Source: Setophaga petechia
Lineage: Eukaryota > Chordata > Aves > Passeriformes > Parulidae
Length of the DNA: 64,000 bases
Direction: 5' to 3'
Assembly (NCBI GenBank): GCA_024362935.1
Contig: JANCRA010000001.1
Location: 63,392,930-63,456,929 of the forward strand
Below the pieces are notes generated by a model. It ran no database searches. It saw nothing but the letters and a program-made list of their open reading frames with translations, and was not told where the DNA came from. Every line of letters begins with the position of its first letter. The first letter of the stretch is position 1. This document shows positions 36,651 to 49,382 of the stretch, piece by piece. Both the position numbers and the translations under genes were made by a program.

Positions 36651-39600
36651 TGGCATGAATGACCCAATGTACTGGTTTAATATTTTAATAACATTTAAGG
36701 CTGTGTTTATGCTCTGGTTGGGTCTGTTTCTCTTGAACTGTCAATTGTTTTTCTGCACAATGTTGCTCACATTCATTCTCATTACCTCTCCCATTTCTAT
36801 TTCAATTCAGCAGCTGAATAAATCAATAGTATTCACAAATCTCCACAATTTTGGGCCAGTATTAAAAAATCACTTCTGATTTTAAATAGACATTAGAGGA
36901 TATTTCTATTAAACAGCTACAAACAGGATGCACTGATCAGAACCTTGCAGGAGTGCTCCACAGAATTACCATCATTTGAATCATATTCTGTTGCTGCTGA
37001 ACTGGGTCCAGATGCCTCAGTAAGAACTACTCATAATTATTGCTGCATTGCGTGGGGATGGCAGCAGAGGGAAAAGAGGAAAGATGGGCAAAGTAAAGGA
37101 ATATAAGTAGGGAACTTACATGGGAACAAGCAAGCTTTATGTGCCTTGGAACACAAAATTTCCTGCTTATTTTTCTTCATGGGATGTACAGTCAGGTTTA
37201 ACATCTCAGTATGTGACAGGGATCTTCCAGTTCCTGCAAGTCAAGGGCATCCTTGTGCCTTGTATCTGGATTTTATTGGTGGTTTCCACAAAACTGGATG
37301 CTGATTATTTAATTTGCTCAGCATATCTAATCTAATAGGGCTGAAGGGAGATGCTGCTCAGGACTGTGTATCAGTCCTTTCAGGATCTACTGAGCTGTGT
37401 TGTGTTAATTGTGGGAATGTCACAGGGAGAAAAGGGCAAAAATACTGATATACTCATGCTTCCTTCCCTCTCAATATCTACCTCCTTTCTGTGGTGATAT
37501 CACCTCTGAAGATGGCTGAAACAAGCTCTTGCCTCCTCCTCAAAATATTTCAATAATTTCCTATGTATCTCACTGGTTTGGGGACAAGTCAGTGTATCTA
37601 TCATTCTTGACCTTTTCCAGAACTTTGCTCATGTTCACAATAATTTTCACACTCCCCTTTTTACAATGCAAATGTAGATGCTAGAAAGTTTAAGTGTGTG
37701 AGGCTTTTGAAGCTTTCTTTTTTTAATGTAATACTGCAGTTTAGTTATTTTTTGTTGATTACATGTGTAAAAGGGATTTTATTAATTTGAGAACCCAATT
37801 TTGGCCACAATGCAGATTTTTTAAATGCTTCTGTAAGTCTTTCAACATACTGATTTTACACACAGGATGAACACTTAATATACTTAATGTATATTTACTC
37901 ATCTGATTTTAACCAGCCCTTGAATAACCTTTGGGTCTCTTAGAATGAATTCTATGCCCACATCAAAGTCCACAATGTGCAGATTCCCAGTTTTCCTAAA
38001 TCTCTGACTTGCCAGGCACATATTTCTGTCAACAGCTTTTCCATCTGATAAGGAAACAGTTTGTATCACTTTTCCCTTACGAACTAATTTTGATGCTTAG
38101 AATTTCAATTTTTCAGGGCTTACTCTACTCTGGTTATTCAGATGAATTTCCTTTGAGCTCTCTATTGGTAAGAAATCCCTGTTAGCTGAACCTGGAAGCT
38201 TAAGGGGTGGGATTCCTAGACAAAGCCCCCATTGTTGCAGGCAGTTTCCACACAGCAGCTCTGGTAATGTAATGAAAAATACTGAAGGAGATGGAAATAC
38301 CTCTATTATAGGCATATAAATGCTTTCTGCATGAAAGACATTTCCTTGTGTCTGTCTGTCATGTTATCACAAAATACTTGGCCTCCTACTGAAGCTCTTC
38401 TGCTGAATAAGCAGCTCAGCTCTCTTCTTCTGAGTTTTAATGGGAGCTGTATTTGCAGTTTACTCCTAAAAACCAGGACAGGGATGTTTGAAAAATTAAT
38501 GCAACATGTGAGGGTCTCCTGAGTTTTACCTTTTCTCCTTAATTTGTCTGAGGTACCAGTACCCTTGGACTTGGCTCTGCTCTGAAACCTTAGGAAAATT
38601 TCTCCCAGCTTTTCATGGGTTACTGTTCCTACTGAAAGCCAAATATGAATCTCAAACTTCACTGAATGTGGTTGCAATGGGATTGATGGAATTGACCTCA
38701 ACTCACAAAAAAAACCCACAAAAAACCCCACAGAAACAAAACAAACAAACCAAAGCAAAAATAAAAAAGACAAACAAAAAAACCAGATAAGATCCCTAAA
38801 TGTTTTTTTGTTTTCCTTAATTTGGAAACTGAAGTGGGAAATGTGATGTCCAGGCCTCTGTGTCAGCACCTGGTCACACATGGTGGGGTACCACAGGGAC
38901 CAGAGAAAGACAGAGGTGCTGAGGTTCTTTTTCCTTATTTTGACCTCTACAAACTTCTTCCTTCCCAAAACACATATTAATTCAGTGGGACATTACCTGT
39001 TATCAACAACAGAAGAGGTATTCTACTTTTAATGGCAAAAGGTTTTGCATCTTCAATATATTCTAAATTGCCTGCAGGGAATAATTAATAATAATGTCAT
39101 ATCTCCCTTTTCCCACACTTTCTCATCTTCTCTGTCAATAGCTTCAAAGATTGTTACCAGCAGTGTAACAGGAATAGTCTTTTTCCAAATATCCTGTTTG
39201 TTTGGGGTTTTCTTCTTTTTGTTATTGAGCACCTCTCAGTTGCTAGAAATGCTGGCATTTCCTCACTCTTTTTTATGAACAGTGGCTTTTCTTACATACA
39301 AGGCAGGACAACTGTGACAGAAGTATATATAGGATTTTTTTTTCATTTCATAACACAGTGTATGGGATCCCCAACCTTACAAACACCTCAACTTGCCATG
39401 ACTTAAACATGTACTATGCTATGGAAAAGCAGGGTGTTGGCACCTGTGGCTGCTTTAATCAGACTTCAGGCTCCATTCCTCTGATACCAGTTCTGATTAA
39501 TTCCTAATGAATGTCTCTGCTTCTTAGTTCAGAGGTGAGCTGTGGCCTTTTTATAAGAAGTTTATTACCTGGAGACTTAAGACTAACCCACCAGTTGCTG

Positions 39601-42600
39601 ATATCATCTCCTGCTCCCCTGGGAATGATGACAGTCGGAGTGCTCAGCCCTTCACTCAGCACTGAACAGCATTTCAAGGGTAAGAATTATTTGGTAGAGC
39701 TGGAAACATGATTTTTTGCTGTACCAGATAATGAGGCTTTTTTTCTCTTGGTCCCACATGACTCTGGAGCTGCACAGGAGGATGTGCTCCCACTCACAGC
39801 ACTGCTACAGTGCTTAGCAGGCTCTTCCTTTGATCTCCTCGCCCTCGTGGCTGTCCATCCCTCTGACACAGGATGGAAAGCAGGGTTTTGGGATGACCCC
39901 CTGAGCTGCTGTCACTCAAACAGAAAGCATCTCTGCTGGAATGTTATCACCTATTCCACAGCAGCCCACAGAAGGAGAGATTACATTTTCAATCAACACT
40001 GTGCACTGTGGTATTTATGCCTCCTCCAGCCAGAGGAGTTTAATGCTCTGAGGCACGGCAAGTAGTTAGGACCAGATGGTATTTATCCAATGATGAGATT
40101 TAAGGAAAGTAGGCTCTGAACTATGACAGAATCAGGCAATCTTTCAGTCAAAACTGCCAGACACCCTGGACAAGGAGGCTTAGAACAGTGCAAACCTGGA
40201 TGAAGGGTTTTCTCCTCCTCAGGGAGCCACGCTTCTCATCCAGATTTGTCCTTCATACCAGTGAGCTGCTGCTTGAAGTTCTTTCTGCTAAGGAGTCACA
40301 AGTGAGAATGTGTCTACAGATTAAACTACATTACAACACAAAGCAGTGTGAAAAAGCCACTTTTTTCTGGGTTTAAAAATCACTGTGAAGTGTTTAAGTT
40401 CATCACTTGACCTTTTTGCCTCTTGCTATTATTTTTATTATGTCCTGCTTCCCCTGTTCTGATCCCCACAGTGACTCAAATCCCCCAATCAGAGAAAGAT
40501 CAAACTGTGTCCAAAAATACTCAGACTTAATTACTTGCACAGGATGGAAATCATTGATAACTTACTAAAATAAGAGCTACTCTGCACTCCATGCATCCAT
40601 TGCAACCCCCAGTCTCATTAGGTGAAACACTGGAAATATCCCTGCAGTAACTTCTGTTATCAACCAGCAAAGTGACAGGAGGGCACATTGCACTCACCCA
40701 CCCATATTTGCATCACTGTCAAAAAGAAAAATGATTTGTTAAAGATGTTGGCTTGTGACAATAAATCTACTTATCATGTGGTTCCCTGTGCTCAGCTGTA
40801 GGCTAAGGTTCATGTTTACATTTTCAAGGAGTATTGGCTGACACAGGGACAGGGAAACCAACCTAGGGGAAAAATCCAGCCTTTCTATATAAACGATAAG
40901 GAAATCTTAAGAAAGTAAAGTTTATAGAGGTTATAAGCTACATTCAGTCCCCAGGGCAATGCAGAGATAAGGGAAATTGATTCTGCAGTCCCTTTCCAAG
41001 TGGCAAGTTTGCTAACTTCTAATTTCTACTAGTAGGACTGAAAAGAGAAGAATGAAGCTTCATTGGCACAGGCTCAGGATCCTGTGGATTTGTTCAGAAG
41101 TGGATTGGATTTGTCTAAAGACATACCTGGCTTGACTTAGGAAAAAAGGAACTAATAGGTGCAAATATGTAAATGTACATATAGTTGCCACTTAATGCCA
41201 AAAAAAGAAAGAGGATTTGTCCATTTTCTCTTTGAAAATGTAGCCAGTGTCTATCTCATGGTACCACTGGCACTTCAGTAGCCTTTTATTATTATAAAGT
41301 AGACCACATAATACCATTGCAATGCACAGCTCTGAGGGCCTGGTTTGCAGTAGGTGATTTGACAGCATTTTATACCCACTCACTTCACATGGGCCTGAAT
41401 GGCTGCACAGGGTGCCTGAAATTGCAGGCTCAAGTCTCAGGAATGTGTCTTTTCATCTCATGTAAAAAGCCTTAAACCATAATATTAGTTCTGAGGCTGA
41501 GATGTGCTTACAGATCAGTGACATCACATCACTCCTTCTTTTCCCTTCACGCTGATTGAACCTGTTTAGACTTTCATAGAAGTCCTTGATGTAGGAGCTA
41601 AATGTCCTTGAAAACACTGGGTTCTTGGCAAGTAGGCAAATTCCCAGTATGAGGCAAAGAAGGCCAATTTTGCTTTCATTACACTGTTGCTATTCCCACC
41701 AACTTCCCAATTTTTGTAAAAGTAGTACACACACGTTAGAGAAGGGTTCAATGTACTGCACGACCTGGATTCTATTTCTAGCATTACCATGAGTGTCTTT
41801 TTGCTTCTCTTCACCTGTCACTTCAAGCAAATAAAAAACAGTTTTGTCTCTAGAGGGAAGTTACTCTTCCTTTTTTTTTTAATAAAGCAGAAAAATTTGG
41901 CATGTAACATACAAATTGTTCCACTAGGGAAATTGTTAGCAAAAAATTTCTTGCATGTGGATGGTTCTTAACTCTAAATCACTTGGTTTCAACAAGGAGG
42001 TCTTAGTGTCTACAACACAATTTTCATCAAACAGGTTAGATTTATTTTCAAATTAACAGTGTCAAAGTACCTGTCAGAGAAGTTCTGGTAAGGGATAACC
42101 CCAGGGCATAATTCCCTAAATGATCTTTTTCCTCATCACTTTTCCCAATCTTATTTTAGTGATTACCTGCTGATTTAGGCAGCTCATAGACCTGCAAGGT
42201 CTTATTGCTATGGTAGTTTAGTCTAAGAACCTGAATATATTTCCTGCTATTTTATTATAATAAATTCTAGCTGTGCTAGCTGTTTTCATATTTCAGGTGT
42301 TTACTTCATTCATTTAGCTTAAGGAAGCTACAAAAGCATGGGAGACAGAAATACAGAACTCATGTTACTGACAATATTTCAAGGAAAGCTGTTGCTGAGT
42401 GTTCTTAGGAGACACTTTGCTTCAATTTTGAAAAGCTATTTCTTGATCATTCCCTTCCAGCTCAAGAACACTGCCAGGGGAAACTTTGAGATCTGAGTTG
42501 TATATATCTCATAATTTTGAGGAGGACACAAAAATTCTGCCAGAGAGTAATCTATCCATATAAACAAAGCTCTGTCCCACTCCAATTCCACCTTGGCTTC

Positions 42601-45339
42601 ATCAAGTCAGTCTGGTGAAAAGAATGAGGGACTGTATTTTGACAGCAATTCCAAATCAAACATGAAATAGTTATGTCATTAAATCCATGTTCTAAAAGAA
42701 AATTATGAATAATCTAGCATCTTTAGTAATAAAATACCACACCTTTTCTATTTCTCTTTTAACTGTAACTCTTTGGGGCTTTTCTGCTCCTGCCCTGTCC
42801 TCAGGGTAGTATTCCTTTCATTACTTCACTCCTGTCTAAGCAACTTCCAGGAAGCATTTTTCTAGATTAAAATGACATCACTTCCAAACCCTGTAAATTC
42901 AACTCAGCACTCACAAAATTTCCTGGATTGGCAGCCTTTGACTGTAAAGTCTTTGCCCAGCTGAATCTACAGCCAGCACAAGCTTGCCTGCCTTGATTTG
43001 CCTGGAATTTCAAATTTATTCATCTTCTCTCCCTCACTTTCCTCAACTTGGCTATGTTGACATCTATTTGATAGTGTGATAATAAGAAATATTTTTACGA
43101 ATAAATATTCAGAACACTGGCATTAAGGAAATTATAAATGTTTTCAAAAACATGAGCTATGAAGAGAAATCAGTTTTCTGGGACATTCAGCCCTGACCAG
43201 GATTTTGTAGGTATAATTTCAGTACTCTTAGATTTCTCACTTGTTCTGCTGTTTCAGAAGTGCAGCTTCATGCATTTTATTTGTCTGAATTGGAACTTCA
43301 GAGCCTAAACCATAGCACCAAGGCACAGCAAAGATTATTAAATTCTTACTGAGGTAAGGCAGTGATGGCTGAAGTTTAATCATGACAGGATTCTCACATC
43401 CCTGTTCCAATGCTAACAGCCTTACACTTCAAACTGTGGTAAATTTCCTGTGAAGCCCTTCACTGTGACCAAGGTAATTACCCTACACATCCCAATGAGA
43501 AATATGGATTATTTCTAACACTGTAACCATACAAAGTACATTGGAGATTTGCAGTGGATTCTCTTGTTGCCATGTTGGCTGATTTTAGGCTGGATCTCAT
43601 GGAAAGAAACAAAGGGGAATATTACACTTAATCTAAACACATCTTAGGAACTGTGTATTTCAGCTTGGTGGCTCTGTGACAGTATGGGGAGAAAGAAAAA
43701 AGGATTTGGTAAATTGTTTTGACACTATCCTTGTCCTTCAGTACTAAGATTACTCAGGGAGTTATCATCTTACCCCTTGGAATGGAGAGATGTAACATGA
43801 AGGTTTCTGCAAGGATGACTTCCAAATCATCCTTCCAAGGATGAATTCCAGGGTATTATCAGTGATAATATCAGGATAATAAAAGAGTGGACCTTACCTT
43901 TCACTATAGGAACAGCAAACCAATCTATTACACAATACTCAAATTATGAAAAAACACAGCCAACAGAACACAATTCAAGTTAGTCATGGGAGATGCAATG
44001 GAGAAAGCAAGAATAAAACTTCTAAGAACTAATATTAAAACAATTTCCTATCTATTTCTGAAAAAATAAACCAAAAAACTCCAAAAAACCAAACATACCT
44101 TGATATGTGAAAGCCTTGCTCTGAGCATACGTTTGTGAGGCAAGAGCATTTCTCATTGACTTTCAGCTGTATTTTATGTCTTGTTCTCAAGGGAAATACT
44201 CAAGGCAATTGAAAGTCCATTCCTGTAGCCCCCCTGTAATAACAGAGGACATTTTTTTATAAAAAGAACACAATATGGGCAGTACCATTTCTTGAGTCAA
44301 AGGATCCCTGCAAGAAGACAAGGTTTGATGCAGACAGATTGCTGCATGGGTGTGCTTTAAAATGTATAACACTAATACAGATGCATAATTAGGTTAGACA
44401 CCTAGACTGTCTCAAATTAATAACCCCAAGCACTTCAGAGCTACAGTAGCTACACTATATATTAGTTTCTTAGAGAGCAAAACTTGCTCTGTTATGCACA
44501 TAATTCCACTGAAAGTCAAAGGGCTTCTGCATGTGATGAAAGACATAAAAAACCACTTCCCTAAACAGTTCAAGATGCAAGTTAATTAAACTGATGAAAA
44601 CAAAGCCTTCTTCTTCCTTCACGGCCACAGGGAAAGTTATCTCTGTGAAACTCTTGGTTGGCTTTTCCTGTGCTTCACAAGGACAAACTTTGTACATACA
44701 GAAAACAAAGGCAAAACCAGGGATGGTACTGAAAACAGTGTGAGCTAATAAGTATTTCACACTAAGACCACTTGACAATGCTCACAAATGAGAATTTCAT
44801 CCTAGTGGTGATATGTGGATTGAAAGTCCACTTTCTCTGAAGTAATAGGAAAGCTTAAATGAATTTCAACTTCAGCAGCACCTAAACACAAATTTGGAAT
44901 GTAGTTTCATGGAAATTTATACCCATACTGCTCAAAAAAGTTTAAAGGAAGAGAAAAATGGTATCTCAGCAGGATGTAGACAAAGTAATGGCTTTATTAT
45001 ATATAAATTAACACATGCACTCTATATGTACCTACCATTCTGAATGTTGTGCATAAAAAAAGCATACAGGCTCTGCCTTGATTGTAAAGCGGTTGTCCTC
45101 ACAAAATAATTTTCCCTGTGAAATAATGCACCAAAAAAAAAAAGAGAAAACTCTCCTAATAAGGGAAGAGGTAATATGTCTCTACAGCAGGAATATTTGT
45201 GACTGGGCTCTACAGAGCATAATTTGCTGTGATTATATGCCATGGGCGTCTCAGCATCCTCCCACTGTTTCTCAGCTTGGCACCACACAGAAATAAAATA
45301 GTCAAGCCTAAGGCAGAGACATCTGGAACACTTTGGGGA
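36651..45339. other. Intergenic desert, right part
   Basis: About 8.7 kb with no supported gene. A 220-codon minus-strand frame at 38306-38968 runs through A/C-rich low-complexity DNA and is treated as chance. At about 44500-44545 the text CCACTGAAAGTCAAAGGGCTTC resembles an old repeat motif. The DNA is otherwise AT-rich and featureless until the TRPC3 CpG island. Confidence 0.55.
38705..38790. repeat. A/C low-complexity tract
   Basis: About 85 bases are almost entirely A and C (AAAACCC and ACAAACA-type words). The tract translates to Phe/Val/Cys/Leu-rich nonsense on the minus strand and explains part of the long ORF there. Confidence 0.8.
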
Positions 45340-46230
45340 ACCTCAGCTCGCTCGGTAAGTCCGTCAAAAGAGCCTCTTTTTTACCTGCAAATTTCAACTC
45401 TACCTGTTTCCATTGTGGGGCTGGATATTTCTCTAAGCACCTGCCGAGCTTTGTGAAGCTTTGGCCGGGCTGTTGGCCGCTTTTGGGCCGCTTTGGCCAG
45501 AATTACCCTGCTGCTGGCAGACCCCCGCCTCACGGCTCCGGGCTCCCTCAGGACTCGGTGCCGGCTCGGCGGGCACCTCCCGAGGGCTCCCCCCACACCC
45601 GGCTCGGCTCAGCGGGCACCTCCCAAGGGTTTCCCCTCACGCCCGGCTCAGCGGGCACCTCCCGAGGGCTGCCCTCACGCCCAGTTTGGCAGGAACAGGA
45701 TTCACCCCAAGCCAGCAGCCGCGGCCGGTTGAGGGGCATTTGTAGCGCTCCTGTGGCAGCGCACCGCCCCCTCACGCCCCCCCCGCTCTGGGCCTTGAGG
45801 GGCGGAGGTGGGACGGGCGCTTCTCCTCCTCTCCGGAGCGCTCGCGGTGGGAGGCGGGCGCGCTCTCCGTGGCCCCGCTGCCTCCGTGATGATGCCGTCC
45901 TAGCGAGGGATGATGACAGGCAGAAGAGGAGGAGGAGGAGGGGGGCAGAATCGCCGCTGCTGCTGGGAGCCCTGTCTCTTGTTTGCCTCGCCGGCAGTTC
46001 CCGGCTCCTGCTGCCGGGTTGCACATCGCGCCGCCTTGCTGACGGGCGGCGGGGTGGCTGTGGGTTTGTGGTGAGGGATTTGTCCTCTCCAGGTGCTCTG
46101 TCCCCCGCCGAGCAGGGCTTGTGTCTCCTTCCTCCTCCTCCTGCTTTCTTCCCCGCTGCACACGCTGCCGGACGAGGCCGGCCGGGAGTGGGAGCAGCGG
46201 CGCTCGCCGCCGCCTAAGGGGACCCTGACC
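45340..46230 (+). promoter_or_regulatory. TRPC3: TRPC3 CpG island promoter and 5' UTR
   Basis: CpG density rises sharply near 45345 and stays high to about 46790, covering the first coding exon. There are GC-box sequences (GGGGCGGAGGTGGGACGGG at 45799-45817; CCCGCC elsewhere), a GC-rich minisatellite (45561-45679) and GGA-repeat DNA at 45926-45942. No TATA box was found. The transcription start is not resolvable by eye; the UTR probably starts between about 45.85 and 46.10 kb. Upstream ATGs (for example 45890 and 45910) are followed by stops or lie out of frame with TRPC3. Confidence 0.8.
45561..45679. repeat. GC-rich minisatellite, ~38-bp unit, three copies
   Basis: Three copies of a unit of the form CCGGCTC(A/G)GCGGGCACCTCC, then C(G/A)AGGG plus a C/T-rich tail ending CACAC or CTCACG, lie at 45561-45598, 45599-45641 (a 5-bp insertion) and 45642-45679. 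A decayed fourth unit may follow to about 45710. It sits about 550 bp upstream of the TRPC3 start codon, inside the CpG island. Confidence 0.85.
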
Positions 46231-46454
46231 ATGTCGAGCAAGGGCAGGAAGAGCAAGGAGCAGGGGAGAGTGACCTTCCCTCCGCAGCAGGAGGAGGAGG
46301 AGGAAGGGGCAGAGGAAGAGGAGCAGCAGCGCCGGCGCCGCGGCTGGAGAGGCGTCAATGGGGGGCCGGAGCCCCCTCCGCCGCCGCAAAGAGCCGTCAA
46401 AACCCTCCGGGAGCCCTACGGATACTACCCGCCCCCCCCTTTTGCCAGCACCAT
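46231..46454 (+). CDS. TRPC3: TRPC3 coding exon 1 (residues 1-74)
   Basis: The ATG at 46231 follows CTGACC and starts MSSKGRKSKEQGRVTFPP, a clear match to the long-isoform N-terminus of vertebrate TRPC3 (MSTKVRKCKEQARVTFPA in human as I recall). A Glu run (residues ~21-31), QQRRRRGWRGVNGG, a Pro-rich stretch and a Tyr/Pro-rich end follow. The exon stops after two bases of a codon (AT) at a GTAAGT donor; joined to the G of exon 2 this makes Met75. TRPC3 is a plasma-membrane, Ca2+-permeable cation channel opened by diacylglycerol downstream of phospholipase C. This N-terminus is cytosolic and poorly conserved. Upstream in-frame codons exist but are rejected as UTR. Confidence 0.95.
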
Positions 46455-49365
46455 GTAAGTGGGGTCCGGGGGGGTGTTCACAGGAGTAACTTCCCCGGAG
46501 CAGGGATGCGGCTCCCGGCGAGTTCTGGGCCCCGGGGTGCGGCCCCGTCCCGGCCGGCCCCCGGAGCGGCCGCTCGGCTCCCAGCGTCCCGAGGGGCTCC
46601 AGGTGCCGCCGCCCGGCCCCGGCCTGCCCTCGGCCCCCTCAGCAGCCCCCGGCTCCGCTTCCTCGGCGTCAGGCGGGCACAGGTGTGTGCCGGGGCAGGG
46701 GAGAGTCCATGCCTTCCTTGTTTTGCCCCTGGATGCAAGTGCATCTGCCGGGAAATTGACCAATTGTTGGCTCGGCTAAGGTTTAGAGAACCCGTTGCTA
46801 ATGCTGCCGCTTTATTCGTATATATTTTTAAAAGCTATGCTGAGATAAAAATGAATTCCCCACAGAAATCTAGGACACCTGTGCAGAAAAGCCTTAGTTC
46901 TGGAGATGTACCTTATCCTGCTTGGATGTGCTTTTCCAAAATATCCGTTTATTTTCAAAGGTGTAATCCTAAACATCTATCTATGTAGATACATAAAGAG
47001 ATGCTGCCCATGCAAATGGATTTACTGCAAAATAAATGCATTCAATTTTACTAGTAGGGATGTTAACTTTCTTTTCCCTGACTTGCAAAATGTAGGTTGT
47101 CCATGAATAATTCACTAATTTTTATAACATGCTGCAGTTTAGGTAGACTTAACCTCAGAGGATTGCTTGACTATTTTATGTTTTCATGACAACATTTAGT
47201 TCTTAATTAAATATTTTAATTACCAGATAGCAAACACTGAGTTTTAAGATAAGATATTCAGCATTTGTAGAAGCCTTAATTAAAATCCCCCCAGAGAAAA
47301 CTGTAAAAACCAGAAATAATTAGGGTAGTGCTTAGAATGGGATAACCACAAAAAAAGTGGGGTTTACTATCCCTGTGCAGACATTCTTCACAAAAACCCT
47401 GTGCCCAGCAATTTGCACTTGGAGTGAATTGGTCTTTCACATGTTATCAGCTGTCAGAAAGTTAGTTGTGCTTGAGTTACTTGTCTAGACTCCCATGTAG
47501 ATGATGGAATGGGAGCAGAAATAGCAGTGGGAAAAGCAGCATAGCCATTTATCTTCTTTTTTGGAGGTGCCTGTCTTTATCTGCCATAAAAAGAGACTTG
47601 GACACATTATTTTTAGACAGTTGAAGCTGGCTCAGATGAATTGTAAGCTATGAGTCCTCAACTTCTGGGTCCCAAGTGTCCTTCTAGAGAGGTTGACATA
47701 CTCATGTGTTGAAGAAATGGGTACTACACCACGGGGGGGATCAAACTGGAGTGCAGTTTACACAGCTGTAGGTGTTTGAGCCTGGAGTGAGCTCTGTCTC
47801 ATGGAATTGTTTCTGGTAGATAATTCTTGATATCCTGGGAATCTGTGAGCCCAATGGACTGAAAAAAGAATTGATATGGGTTAATGTAGTAAGGGTGTAT
47901 TGAACTGTTGGGACATAGAGGCAAAAGACACATAACTAGATTTTCCCTGTTATGTCACTGTGGTCATCCTTGGTGTAGCAGTGGGATTTTTCTCCTGGGG
48001 TACCATTCTGTGCTTGGTGCTAATGCCTAAAATCATTGTGCATGTTAATGAGATAAAGGTGAGCATCAGCTTGCTCCTGATGTGCTCAGATTGACACATG
48101 TCAGGCTTTAGCAGGCACAGAGTGAGAGTCCTTGGCTGGAAGGATTTATAGTGTGACTATTCAGCACAAGGTGTAAGGGAAAGAGGCAGGAAGATGTGAA
48201 GTAGTTTGCCCATGAAGGCAGACATCGCTGGGTTTTGAAATCTCTGAAAGCAGCAGCCTGTGCAAAGTGCCTGTCAGTGTACAGCCAGCTCCCTCCTGTG
48301 CCAAATATTGCTGGAAAAAAAAGTAATTAACCTCTGATTCCCACTAAGATTGCAGACTGGAGGTAATACTTGTTTCACAGGGTACTCTATGCCCCAGTGG
48401 GAAAAAGGTGGACAAGACCTGTAAATTAAATGTAGTAGGCATCAGATATCTGGCTTCCTGAGTCTCTCTGAAAATCAGAGCGTAGTTTTCTGACTGGAGA
48501 GACAGAACACAAAGAATGGACTAAGTTTCAAAGGAGCTTTACAATTCTTTGTTGGTACAGCCCTGTTAACTTGCTCTTTGCTGGTGAGATGTTTGTCTTG
48601 TTCTGTGTGTGTAGAGATGCCCTCCTGCCATCAATATCTGGTTCTTTTTTCCCACAGGAATTCAGATGGTTGGTATTTTCCTTTGAGGAGTCATTGAAGG
48701 GTAATGGTCAGAAAAAGCTCTGCATAGTTTTATGGGGCAGGAGTTTGTTCCATCCCCTAAGTGCATGTACACCTCCTCCTGATATTTCACTGTAATTTTT
48801 TTTTTTCATTTTTTTGGACTAAATCTTTCCAGTTTGGAGCCAGCACTTCTGTGAGATGACATGAGGGCATTTTGGATGATGGATTATGTCGTTTCAGACC
48901 AGTGGGAGAGTATAGACCTCAGTCAGATCTTGCAGCTGGCCTGATTTATGTTCTGCTGTACGGCTGAATTAGCCTCCCTCTTCTGGAAAGCCCAGGCAGT
49001 AGCTCACAGAAAGGAAAAGGAAGCTCTCATTTAATGCATTTTAGATTTGATGCAGGGACTCCCGTATTTTTTGGAACATGAGCCAGCATGCATGAAGGAA
49101 ACGCCAGTTTTAGTGGTGAAGAAACAATTTACCAGTGACCCATTCTGACCCAGGGGAGGCAGAGATTGGAGAGATGGGAAAGCCTTCCTTTGGGAAAGGC
49201 AGTGAGGATGGGGCATTGCCCCTCCAGCACTGCTTGTGGTCCTGCTCAGAGCCAGGAGCTGCTTCCTCCCGAGGAAGAGCTGGTTTGCTCTGGTGCAGTA
49301 GCAAATAAAACACTTGAGATCACTTACTTTGAGAAATCTCAGGAGACGTTAGCTACAACTGCTCT

Positions 49366-49382
49366 TGTGTGTGTGTGCGTGT
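49366..49382. repeat. Short (TG)n tract
   Basis: Eight TG/CG dinucleotides in TRPC3 intron 1, with one transition. A simple-sequence tract. Confidence 0.7.

Noticed and set aside
38306..38968. 220-codon minus-strand ORF
   Set aside because: It runs through an A/C low-complexity tract that removes stops on that strand, is Phe-rich there, and has no recognisable domain.
45333..46217. 294-codon plus-strand ORF before TRPC3, and minus-strand ORFs at 45548-46400
   Set aside because: They are stop-poor shadows of the CpG island. The plus frame reads through the minisatellite, begins at a TTG and lies in a different frame from TRPC3.
46093..46230. In-frame extension of TRPC3 upstream of its ATG
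   Set aside because: The known TRPC3 long isoform begins at the equivalent of 46231. The extension is not family-like and sits in the 5' UTR.
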